A stretch of 64,000 bases of DNA from Chelydra serpentina. Lineage: Eukaryota; Chordata; Testudines; Chelydridae. Of this stretch, positions 1 through 12,860 are shown piece by piece. Positions within the stretch are counted from its first letter, which is position 1, and the number at the start of each line of letters is the position of its first letter. A model generated the notes under the pieces. It was not told the DNA's origin, did not search any database, and saw only the letters and a program-made list of their open reading frames with translations. The stretch is taken from assembly GCA_037349315.1 (NCBI GenBank), contig JBAIAC010000033.1:15456001-15520000 (forward strand), written 5' to 3'. A program made the position numbers and the translations under genes.

Positions 1-1172
1 GACTCTCTGGAGTATTTCCAGGGTGTGGCTTGCAGTCTTTCAGCTATTTTTCTTGGTGTATCTTTGTGGCCAAAGCACAAGGGTGAATTCCCCCTAATAC
101 CCTGGAAAGAAGAACCTGAGATCTAAGGATCTGACCCTACTTCCTTTGAAGTGAATAGCAACATATCTGTTGACTTGGATGAGAGCTGGATCAGGCAGCA
201 AGCTAAGAAAACCCTCAGTTGCTTGGTGGGTGGCATGGTGCTACTGCATCTGTAGCCAAAACAGACCTGGGCCCTGATTTTCGGAGGTGATGACATTCCA
301 CTGGCTTCATTTGGAGTATGGTTGCTCAGAATCACTGAAAACCAGACCCATTGTCTTTATTTATTGCTGCCCTAAAACAATGCAAGATCACAACCAATCT
401 GCAGGGCCTGTGACTCTTCTACTCTTCATGCTAGAATGAATCTCATCAGCGGCTGAAGCTGACAGAGACACATGCAGGACAGGCTAATTAACGAGCACAC
501 CTAAACAAAGCAAAAGCTATCGAAGAAAATGACCTTAGTGGGTGATTGGTGTGCTTCCTGCAATGCAGCCACATTCAGTGAAGACTGGCAGGCGAAAGAG
601 GTGATACAGCGAATGGGAATTACTCTGCCGGAATAAGAATTATGTTGTTGAGATAGGAAGGTTAGGTGCTGTCCATGCTGACTTTTGCTAGTGAGAGGAG
701 AAGACGCAAGACTTATTGCACTTGACTCTACTATAGAACATGCCCAGGCTGCCAAATACATAATCTCAGTATCAGGGTATTTGCCCCTGGTTTGGCTATT
801 TCTTTTAAAGGGAAAGAAATGAGATTGGACTGGGGAAGGAGACAGAAACATCTTCCCCTCTATTTTTTTACCACTCTAATTGTAAGTTTCCCAACCTCAC
901 TCACATGATTCTCCCTCAAGTTTGCAGCATACATCAACATCCCCATGCTACAATGTGTAACACAGATCCTCAAAATGGTGGACCACTTGAAAATTTAACC
1001 CTCTTCAATGTGGCCAGGTGCTTTCCCTCATTACTGCCCTCCTTCTTTGTCGGTCTCTCTCCATTGCCCCAAATGTCCTTCTCTCCATGTACTGCTTCTG
1101 TTCTACCTGACTGCTTCCGCAGCCACAGTCCAGCAGGTTCTCTGCCTTTGGTACTATGAGGGAGTGAAGATA

Positions 1173-1471
1173 AAAGAACAGTTACTTACCAGAGAGCAAC
1201 TGCGGTTCTTTGAGATGTGTTATCCACATAGAGTCACCCCTGGAGTGTGTCTGATCAGATTCTCCTGGCCACCAGTGTCTGTTGGAGCCATGCCTGTCAT
1301 GTCACCACAGCTGAGGGCATAAAGGGCAGAGCAGGACCAACCGTCCCTCAGTCCCTTTGCCACTACAGAATCCCAGAGGAGTAGGACAGGAAAGAAGGAT
1401 GGGCCATGGAATCTATTTGGACAACACATCCTGAAGAAACGCAGCTACAGTAAGGTAAGTAACTGTTCTTT
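1173..1471. repeat. Long inverted repeat element with 18-bp perfect ends
   Basis: The ends 1173-1190 (aaagaacagttacttacc) and 1454-1471 are perfect reverse complements over 18 bp. The similarity continues inward, imperfectly, for about 50 more bases on each side (around 1191-1240 and 1404-1453), where both arms share a version of gatgtgttrtccamatagattc. A third version of that phrase (taattgtccacatggattcc) follows at 1480-1500. The layout suggests a foldback DNA element or two inverted copies of one short repeat. I recognise the phrase as common in turtle DNA but cannot name the family. Confidence 0.6.
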
Positions 1472-2743
1472 CTTTGAGTAATTGTCCACATGGATTCCAT
1501 TCTTGGTGCCTAACAAGCAGTTGTCTGCTTGGAGGCAGGCAGTAGGAGTCTTACTTGACTGCAGAGTAGCCCTAACAAAGCAGACATCTGATCTGGGACA
1601 TTCTTCTAACAGGCTGCAGAGGTTGCCTGAACTCTAATGGAAAGAGCTCTAATGTGACTAGGTGGATCTACCTGGCTAATATGTAACTTGTCCTTATACC
1701 GTTGGAGATCCACTTACATAATATTTGAGAGGCTATTGCTTGGCCCTTAACCCTTTCTGCAACCACCACTAACCGTTTAGGGATATTCCTGAATGGTTTC
1801 ATCCTGTCAATGTAAAAATACAGTGCCCTTACCACATCAAGTGTTAGATGGTGAAGTCAATATCGCAGATCCCTCCTTTATCTATAGTACCAATGACTTG
1901 GCTTAGCACCACCCTCATCCCCTCAAGTATTGGAGACTCCAGTACTGAGCTCTCATATAAATCACTCGGGACCATAGATGCCCTAGGAACCAAAAAACTA
2001 GGTACTGATATGCACCAGGGAGCATGGCTCCAAATTTGCCTGTACAGAGGCTGTGGGTACTGACTTACTGGGTATGGAATGATCACTACTGAGAGAGAGA
2101 CAGTCCACAGGTTTAGTGGGTAGCCCCACCGCCCTCTTAACAGTTAGTACTAGGACTCCAGAGAGACTATTCTCATGCAACTGGCTGCCCTTTGACTATT
2201 GAACTCAGAAAAGGTGGGCATGTGGTGACTCTTGTGCCTCACCTAGGTAGGCACCGGAGAAGGTGACCTATGCCTTGGCTCAGCTTTCATGTGGTGGTTC
2301 TTCCTACCCGTTAGAAGTTACTGAAGTTGGAACAGAGGCAGACAACTGGGGCTTCTCTGTCAATATAGTGTGGGAACATGGGGTGGAATCTCAGCTCACC
2401 AGGGCACTAATGGACAGGGGAGGAGAACTGAGATTTAGCTCCTTTCAGTGTCCAAGGAAGATTGCCTAGTGTGCACCAGGAGGAACTATTTTAGGTGGCT
2501 TTTCTAGCTTTTTGAGTCCACTTAGAGAGGTAGCAAAATGGAATATGTTCCCCTCCCAAACAAAACAGGCATGTAGAATGCCCATCACTAATGCCCATTG
2601 GAAATTGATAGGAGGGGCAGGTTATACATTTTAGAGATTTTGCTTCTGACATTTTAAAAGAGCCCCTATACAGGGGCAGGGGTCTAGTCTACAACTAGAA
2701 TCAAACTAAAATAAGAATTCTATGTGTGTGTGTTGCCAATGGG

Positions 2744-2993
2744 CAGAGGTGGATTACTGCTTTGTGGGGCCCTGGGCCAGAGCAAGTGGGGGCCCTTCCC
2801 CATCCCTTCCATCTGCAGTCCTCCCCCACCTTCTCCCCACCCCCATGCTTCTATCAGGGCGCAGAGGCGTGCACCGCTCCGCCTTCCCGGCTCTCCTGCC
2901 AGGGAGCAGGGGAAGCCCTCACACCCTGACCTACTCCCCTACAGGAGCACCGGGCAGGTGGAGTGGAGTGTGGGGGTGCCCATTTTTCTGTGG
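2744..2993. mobile_element. hAT-like non-autonomous DNA element, truncated
   Basis: It starts cagaggtggatta and continues with agcaagtgggggccc, then a GC-rich body and gtgcccatttttctg. The same order of phrases occurs in the complete element at 30608-30865, so the two are copies of one family. The right terminal repeat (ctaatccgccactg in the other copy) is absent here, where the element abuts a different GC-rich sequence. Likely an old truncated copy. Confidence 0.6.
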
Positions 2994-3175
2994 GGGGAGG
3001 AGGCTCTGCACGCTGCTTTTGCCTTGAGGCACCGCCCCCCAGCTCCCATTGGCCGCGGTTCTCTGCCGTAGCCCTGCAGCACCACCAATTGGACTTTTAA
3101 CGGCTCGGTCAGCAGTGCTGACCAGAGCCACCAGGGTCCCTTTTTGACCGGCCGTTCCGGACACCCGGAAACCCT
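2994..3175 (-). mobile_element. GC-rich DNA element end, inverted
   Basis: Read on the minus strand the segment starts agggtttccgggtgtccgga, then gccggtcaaaaagggaccct, and runs into a GC-rich body containing ccgcggccaatgggagct. I recognise this as the terminal region of a common reptilian non-autonomous element whose ends read AGGGTTGCCAGGTGTCCGG. Only one end is present. The family name is not certain. Confidence 0.5.
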
Positions 3176-4849
3176 AACCTCAGACCTTTCCTGGAAGGAT
3201 CAGGTCTAAGGATGAAAGGGTCTCTGTGGCCACTTAACCTCTATGAAGAGAACAACAACAAAGGTATTAATCAGTGCCAGTTGTTGTGCTTTTTGTGAAT
3301 TTTACCAAAAGAGATGAAATGGACAGTCTGAAAACCAGAGCTTGGAGTGTCAAATGCTTACAAAGTGTTCCTCTGAGCCAAGTAATTACATTCAAATTCT
3401 CTTTCTGTTGTATACTGGAAAATTGCTTTTCTTTTAGACTGAAGATATATTTACCACATGGGATCTGCTCTTTATTCTGATCACTCAATTCTCCAAAGCA
3501 AGAAACTGCAAAATTTCTCTTGGTTGTTAAAGATAGTCCACAAAAAGGATGTCTTTTCATAAACACAAGCAAAGCCAATTGATGATCACCCCCAAAGAAA
3601 ATTCCCTGCAGTAGAACTGCAGTATTTTTACCAAGATGCTTTCTTGAGCACATACTTCTATGAGTTGCCCATTAGATTTGGCTGAATAATTCACTACACA
3701 AAATTTACTTGATAAATTATCTGTTTTTTATTCACAAATTGTCCACAGATTTGTGAACATGCTCATTATTCAAAATGAATTATTTCCAATTAATTTAAAA
3801 AAGTAATACTTGGTCTGTAACTTATATATGAGGCATTAATTGTGAGCACATACCATTTAAAATGTGATAGGTCATGATAGGCTTCTTTTCCCCAACTGGA
3901 TGATCATAATTTTTAGTCCCCAGTTTCTGGTGAAATTACTTGTGATTATGAATCTGAAATTCACATTCTGCAATATTCTACAATGCTTGCTTTACAATTT
4001 CTACTTTGGAATTCCTGACAAAATCAGTTCATAGAATATTTGTAGATAGCAAACACAAAAAGGGGACAAACCAATCTAAGCCAATTCATAAAAAATAAAG
4101 TGAATGAAGATTCTTAGAAAACGTGTTGCAGTATTTGCTCAGTTATGTTTCTCTTCCTTTTTTATTTTTTGATGAAAATCAGGCTGTTACATTATTTACC
4201 AATTGAAAATTGCAGTTTCCTCTTTAAATGAAAAATTAATCTTTCTAATTTTACTCTAGTAAATGAAAACCTTAATCCAAAAGAACCAAACATATAACCT
4301 TATCTTACATCATATTTGAAATCCAGAAATGGTTAGATTTAAACTACCCTGTGGAAAAATGACAGAACTCTCAAACTTTCCAATAGATTTTTCATCTAGT
4401 CATCATGAAGTAAAATACAAAAAAAAATCAATAAAGACATTTTTCAGCTAAAGGTCTCTGACTGATGCACATTTATCCCCCAGTGAGATAACCAGTCAAA
4501 CCCCAGGGGTAGTTAGAAGGGAACTCTGTGACAGAGAATCAGATCTATTTTTTTCTGAGAAAGGCATCCCATTCCCAGGCCTTAACTGTCAAGAGATTAT
4601 CATGGAGCAGAACCAGTATTGGTTTTGTTTTCATCAAGGAAGTGAAGGCAGTAGGCACCATACACTGCATTGTTTTATATAAAATAAATGTAATTTCTCT
4701 TTAAATGACTTAGTCCTAAATAATTTATGGGAACATCTTACAATAAAAATAAATCTAACTATAAAATTATAAGAGTACATTAAGTAATAATTCACCTCTT
4801 TAAGCAAGATGTAACGATGTACAAAGCTAATGGAAAGATAAAGGAGAGA

Positions 4850-5045
4850 GGGTAAATGAATCTAGTGGTTAGAGTAGGGAACTGGGAATCAGAGGTTTAG
4901 GTTCTATGTATGCACACCCTGTGCATGAGTTTCCCTACATGTAGCATGGATATAATAATACCAGAGGGGAACTGTAAGGTTTAACTAATTCATTTGTCCA
5001 ATGCGGTTTGAGATCCTTGGAGGAATTGCACTAAACAAGTGCATA
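4850..5045 (+). repeat. MIR-like SINE
   Basis: The order of phrases matches a MIR in sense orientation: a tRNA-derived head with tctagtggttagagtaggga, then ctgggaatcagaggttta, gtttccctacatgtagcatg, ataataatacc and tgagatccttgg. It is old and diverged. Confidence 0.6.
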
Positions 5046-5264
5046 TAAATACAAAATGCCCTTCTACCTTGCAGATAGAGATCCAGTACAATATTTAAGA
5101 ATAAGCTGCAGTAAATAAAAGAAATAACCATTGCAATAGATGGTGCCATTAAATCCCATGATGAAACACTTTGGGGTTTATGTGCCTTAGCATTATAAGA
5201 GAAGATAATTTGTTTTTAAAATATACTATCAAGAAATGGTGGAAACAAGATACATGCCCTGAAT

Positions 5265-5281
5265 AATAATAATAATAATAA
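5265..5281. repeat. (AAT)n microsatellite
   Basis: A short AAT run (about five units) followed by an A run. It may be the tail of an unseen retroposon; no body was recognised. Confidence 0.7.
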
Positions 5282-5568
5282 AAACATCTATAACTGCAAC
5301 TTTTGTAGCATCAGTGAATTTAATAATATTCATCTGGATTTCCATGAGCATGGTTGAAAGCAGAATTTGGTCCTTTTATACTGATAGATTTTCTACTGGG
5401 CAAATATACTGTAGATAATGGACAATTATTCTCCTTTAAGGTCCAGAGATAAAGCCCTTTAAGTAAGGGGGCCTGTTCTTAAGTGACCAGAGGGTATTTC
5501 AATTTAGATTATCTAGTGCAGACTACAAATCACCTACAAATTTTAGACGTTGTGGTCAGCATACCCTG

Positions 5569-5592
5569 TATATATATATATATATATATATA
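5569..5592. repeat. (TA)n microsatellite
   Basis: About twelve TA units without interruption, likely polymorphic in length. Confidence 0.85.
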
Positions 5593-6019
5593 ATTGTGAA
5601 AATGTACTATTGTATTATTAACATCACCATTAAGTTTTCTGTACTTCTGGGACTGATGTTATATCACTACACCTAATGATTTATTGATTAATTCAAAAAT
5701 AATTTGGTCTGAGCCAAAGCCAAATGATGAAAATGAGAGTCTTTCCACTGACCTCCATGGGCTCTGGATCTGGCCCACGAGATTATGATGGTGTATTGGT
5801 AAGTATACTCTGAGGATAAAAATAATAGCTAATAAAACACATTCATATTTCTACTGCTAACTGTGAAGTACTTCACTCTGAGTATTCTTTGAGAAATAGA
5901 TTTAAGTGACAGATTTTTTGACCAGGATTGCATTTGAAATGAAGAAACAAGGATGAAGGTTTTGAATTCTTCACTCCCCTCTGATAGATTTTTTTAAAAA
6001 TTAGAAATGATATACTTAC

Positions 6020-6183
6020 GTCATAGCTTGATAAATATATTCAATTCCATAACGCATTGCAAATTCATCTACAATTTCTTGTGCAGCAGCATCAAAGTAC
6101 ACCTTCCAGGCTTCATCTCCTTTCACTTCAGGGATTTTTACAACACCATTAGATTTAACTTCAGTCAAGTAATGGAATAGGTT
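6020..6183 (-). CDS. UNC13C: UNC13C exon: start of MUN domain
   Basis: This 164-nt exon begins on a whole codon, encodes 54 codons and ends with two bases (AC) of a split Thr codon. The acceptor is cttacctttag and the donor gtaagt. The protein [20 protein letters not shown] continues [20 protein letters not shown] and [14 protein letters not shown]. It is the first helical part of the MUN domain, which catalyses the passage of syntaxin-1/Munc18 to the SNARE complex. LTEVKSNG and GIEYIYQAM favour UNC13C over UNC13A. The next exon (expected to begin near HFxCLSSKYMCPG) was looked for on the minus strand between 1 and 6019 and not found, so it lies beyond the window. Confidence 0.95.
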
Positions 6184-8266
6184 CTAAAGGTAAGAGATTT
6201 TTTTTTTCAGATTAATAGGAAATTTCAATATCTATGTGGCATTATGTAAGAATATTCTATATTATAAAAAAAATTCAGTGTATTCATTAATTTCAAATGT
6301 TTGCCTCTGCAATGACTAATACCAAACTAACCATCATTTGGACAGGAAAGACTAAAGCTTTAAAAATACCTTTTTGAATGGAGCTCTGCCAGTGCAGGCT
6401 AGTGATTCAGCAACCTGATCTGTCTCCTGGACATAAGGTCATTTCAGATAACTGTTGCCGACAGAGACAATTCTAATGCTGTACAAAATAGTGCAGGAAC
6501 TTTCTCTTTTGTCTTATGTGCCCTTGCTAATGAATTATATCATTATGTTACAATGCTCACTGAACTGTCCAGCAGTTTGAATTGGATTTTTAACCAATGA
6601 ATTTCAAGTTTCATGATTTAAAAATTCTGAGTTATAGGCAATTTGTTAAGAATATCTCAGAAATTACACAAAGAACAAAGGGACATAGTATGGATCAGGG
6701 TTTAGTAACCTTTACAGCAAGAGCTAGCATTTAATTTGCATGCAATGACAGAGAATTTGTTCTTCTCAGATTGCCTTGCTTAGCTACAAACAAATCCAAA
6801 AACCAGGACTGTTAAATTCGGTTTCCTGGATATTTTCAATGACAAAAGACAACCAACAATTTTACCTTTACACAACCATTTCTCTTTAGCCCAGTCCATA
6901 AGCATGTAAAGGGTGATCCTGCACTATTGATGTTAATGGAGTTCCGCCATTCACTTCAAAGTGAAGCTGATCTGGGCCCTATGCAACTTAGATACATACA
7001 CTGTGCATGAAGACAGGTGCTCAATGCAACTATACCTTAGAGACAATTTTGTAGATACCCTTTGGAGCTTTAGTACTGTACCTTTCATAGCACACCCATA
7101 CAAAGTTTATCTATTTTCTTGTGCTTTGGGGATAAAAATTAAATGGTGGGCCAGTCTGATGCAAACAGGAATTAACGGAGACAAAGATGCTATCACGTAG
7201 CTGCTGCTTTTATTTGTGATGAATTTTCTTTTAATTTATGTCAAAGGCCACCTACTCTTGGTGCTGCTTGTTTCTCACCATCATTCCCAGGAATTCTTCC
7301 CCCTTTTCTCATATTATTATATTTCTGGGACATTGCAGAACTATTGCAGGGATATTAATGCTCATCTGTCAGTGCTGCTGTACACTGTAAGGCACCCTTC
7401 AATGAATTGAAGGACTGGACAGACAGATATTGTCCTCTGTTCTCACAGAGAATGAAGAGTCTCCCTCACGCTCCCACCCCCTATTTTTCATATTATTTAT
7501 TCCCAATTGCATCAAAGTCCTCCTAAGGATCTAAAATTAGAAATAAGCCAGCCAAGTCAGTAGTTAAAATCTGAAAACAATACGGCACGAACAGGAGATA
7601 AAAAAGTATAATATTTTATTAGATGCTTTCCTAATTCCATGTAAAATTCTGACAACCCAATTTAATCCTGGACTTCTACTGTAGGCAAAGTCCAAATGAA
7701 GCTAACCGGAATTCTGACTGAGAAAGAACTGCCCAATCAGGCCCCAGGAGGGTAAATACAGCTCCCTATGGATTGCTATGCCCTGTGTGTCAATTATTCT
7801 AAACATTACATCACTGATTTCTCATGTCTCCCATGGATGATGTGGGAGCATATGTATTCTGGAGGGTTTTTTTAAATATAATTTAACAATTAATAAATAC
7901 AATCCTGGTATTCTTGATGACATTAACAAGTATGTGACTGGCATTTAAAATGTTGAGGGTAGAGAACTGCAGAAGCAAAGCTTAGGAAGTCATGTGCCCA
8001 TTTCACCTCTTTTTACTTTCTAACCATTTGGCAAGATCAATCTGCTGATGTAGTAGCATATCAGTCTCTCCTCCTTGGATACAATAACTTTGAATCTGGT
8101 CATGAGATTCAATCACTGATACATATTCCAAGAGTTTGAAGTGAAATACCTGTTGCAGTGAAACTAAATATATCACTGTTCTAGTCTTCATAGCCCTATA
8201 TTCTCTATATATCTAACTTCTATGTAGCAAAATGATCTTGTACATGAACAAACTTCACCAACATAC
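6184..8266 (-). other. UNC13C: Intron between C2B-MUN connector and MUN-start exons
   Basis: A 2.1-kb intron with canonical ends (gtatgt donor side at 8266, cctttag acceptor side at 6184). It is AT-rich. A weak short palindromic-element remnant lies near 6905-6985 (hairpin-like around cttcaaagtgaag). I see no recognisable mobile element or RNA gene in the rest. Confidence 0.75.
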
Positions 8267-8382
8267 CTCATGTAAATATGTGTATTGCACATGGTATGGA
8301 GCAACTTTCTCCTCTCCTTTTATTTCAACGTTGATTTTCAACCTAATGGCACCAGAGACAGCTGATTTATCTGTTCGTTTTT
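8267..8382 (-). CDS. UNC13C: UNC13C exon: C2B-MUN connector
   Basis: This 116-nt exon completes a Glu codon (G|AA) and encodes 38 codons ending on a whole codon. The acceptor is tctgtttcttcag and the donor gtatgt. It reads [20 protein letters not shown] followed by [18 protein letters not shown]. This is the end of the C2B fold and the connector into MUN. One residue stands out: the Tyr in YTYLHE (codon TAT) sits where I remember Cys in the mammalian paralogues, a single G-to-A difference from TGT. It could be lineage variation, a sequencing error or my recall. Otherwise the exon is unbroken and strongly conserved. Confidence 0.94.
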
Positions 8383-10810
<2,428 letters not shown>

Positions 10811-11624
10811 CAATATAAAACAAGAGACAACAGATGGTAGGGAAGGATAATTAAGAAGGCAGGCAAAACAAACAGCAGTAGCCTTCAAAACACAACTACT
10901 TTTTTGAGGTATGCCTTACTTTCTTCCATGGACACCTCATCACTGGTGAAGATCCCCCTCTATGGGAAAAAGCCCAGGGAAGCTGCAGCCAGGAGAGACC
11001 TTGGCAGAGTGGCTCTACTAGACCCAATTAGCCAAAGTGGAGGGCCAGAAGAACCACAGGGGACTGGAACTGTTGTGGAGGCACAAAGATTCCATGTGGA
11101 TGGATGTACAAGGCCTCTCATGGACCTTCTGGGCACTGCAGAGGGGCTGGAGAGAAGGGAGGTGCTCCACAGTATATTACTTGAGAGAGGAGAGGCAGAC
11201 TCCATACTGTCCTGATGCAATGGCAGGACAGAAAACTCAGAGAGGGAACTTTGCAGAGATTTCCCTCTCCTCAGCTCCTGTAGTAAATCCCATCAGGTTT
11301 ACAGTTACTTCTTATTCCTGTAACCACTGTGTGGCCAAACTGTTGCTCAGTGTTGGCTTTTTAATGCCATCAGTAGGAATCCTTGGGTATAGGAAATCTG
11401 CAGAACCATGATCAAGCTGTCAGTATCAGGCAAGTTCACTTTTAGGACACTCTAGCACACTGATGCTTGCTTTCCATTATTTGTAGAAGCAATTACATTA
11501 TTTCAGAGCTAAATCATTCTGTAACTCTACAAAAAAGTTTTAAAATGTTACCTTAGTTTTAGTTAACCTGCAAAAAGGCTCTTAATTTAATAATAAGCCT
11601 GTATCTTTAGCATGGTCTGCTGGA

Positions 11625-11715
11625 GTAGGCATGAGAATGACTGCAGATATCTAGTCTGAGTTCCAATACCAGCTCTACTATCAATTGACAGTGTGTCTCA
11701 GTTTCTCCAGTATTA
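11625..11715 (+). repeat. MIR-like SINE fragment
   Basis: The phrases gagttccaataccagctcta, ctatcaattgacagtgtgt and ctcagtttctcc match the middle of a MIR in sense orientation. It is interrupted on the right by the LTR-like unit that begins near 11721. Confidence 0.45.
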
Positions 11716-11720
11716 ATATG

Positions 11721-12860
11721 TGTGACGTTCCCCTGGTGTTATCTGGACCAGTGATCTGCTAGGTCACTCCAATCCTGGACTCTGGGAGACAGCTTTACCC
11801 TGCTCTGCTGTGAGAACTCCCACTCCTTGGATGTTCACGCACAGCCTCTGGCATGTAAGCTGCTCCCAGCTACGTGAGTGGGCACTTTTGGCCACCCGCT
11901 GCTTGGATTGTGCAAGCAAATAACACGAGCCAATATCCCCGGTCCCAGACACAACCCTAGGAACCTCTGTCTTGCAGTGTCCAGTTATGCCTACTGGACT
12001 CTGCAAGCCTATATGAGGTCATCAGTTTAACAAAGACATTGATATGCACCCGGCTTGTTATCCCAAAGGGAGTCTCTGACATGCTTCAAACCAAATGCAC
12101 TGCTTCAGGTAGAATAAACAAATGTATTAACTACAAAGATAGATTTTAAGTGATTATAAATCAAACCACAACAAGTCAGATTTGATCAAATGAAATAAAA
12201 GCAAAATGCATTCTAAGCTGATCTTAACACTTTCAGTGCCCTTACAAACTTAGATGCTTCACACCACAGGCAGGCTGGTTGCCTTTCATCCAGGCTCTCC
12301 CCTTTGATCAGCGCTTCAGTCGCTTGGTGGTGATGTCTGTAGATGGAGGTGGAAGAGAGAGGAAGAGCATGGCAAATGTCTCTCCCTTTTATCATGTTCT
12401 TTCTTCCCTCTTGGCCTTGTCCCCCCTTCAGGGTCAGGTGAGCACTACCTCATCGTAGTCCCTGACTGACCAAGGGAATGGGGGTGACTCACTCGAGAGT
12501 CCAACAGATCCTTTGTTGCTGCCTAGGCCAATGTCCTTTGTTCCTGTGAGGTTGGGCTGGGCTTGTCCCATACATGCCCTGATGAGGTGTGAACTGCCCC
12601 TCCATTCCTGGAGAGTTTTGCCTGGGCTTGTTTTAAGCCATGAGGACACATTTTCAGCCTCATAACTATTTACATGAAATTACAACCTATAACATTACTG
12701 TAACAACAATTATTATAACATTACTATAACAACAATGCTCAGAGCATCATGAGCCTTCCCAAGACACCTGACATGACAAACTTTGCATGGGATACCACAC
12801 ATCATTTTTTAAGAATGAACATGGGGATATACAGTGTTCCCCTGAGGTACAGAGTGTCAA
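11721..12860. mobile_element. LTR-like unit, probable solo LTR of an old endogenous retroelement
   Basis: A 1.14-kb block of higher GC than its surroundings begins tgtgacgttcccctgg and ends gtacagagtgtcaa. The six bases aatatg sit directly outside both edges (11715-11720 and 12861-12866), as a target duplication would. It interrupts a MIR fragment on the left. It has no coding capacity and contains an AATAAA near 12195. LTR identity is an inference from size, edges and composition; the 3' edge is one base longer than a canonical TG...CA end. No viral gene was seen. Confidence 0.4.

Larger units (their letters stand above)
1..6019 (-). other. UNC13C: Intron downstream of the MUN-start exon (partial)
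   Basis: Non-coding. It holds an inverted-repeat element at 1173-1471, two abutting GC-rich DNA-element remnants at 2744-3175, a MIR-like SINE at about 4850-5045, an AAT run at 5265-5281 and a TA run at 5569-5592. A short palindromic-element fragment (ending gggctctggatctggccc) lies at 5740-5785. Bases 1-1170, about 1500-2700 and 3200-4840 show nothing I can name. The 1500-2500 stretch has a composition suggesting further degraded retroelement. Confidence 0.75.

Noticed and set aside
3267..3653. 128-codon minus-strand open frame
   Set aside because: No homology recognised, no start context and no splice pattern. It lies in an intron.
1..6019. Next UNC13C MUN exon
   Set aside because: Searched on the minus strand for the expected HFxCLSSKYMCPG-type coding and not found, so it must lie before the window.
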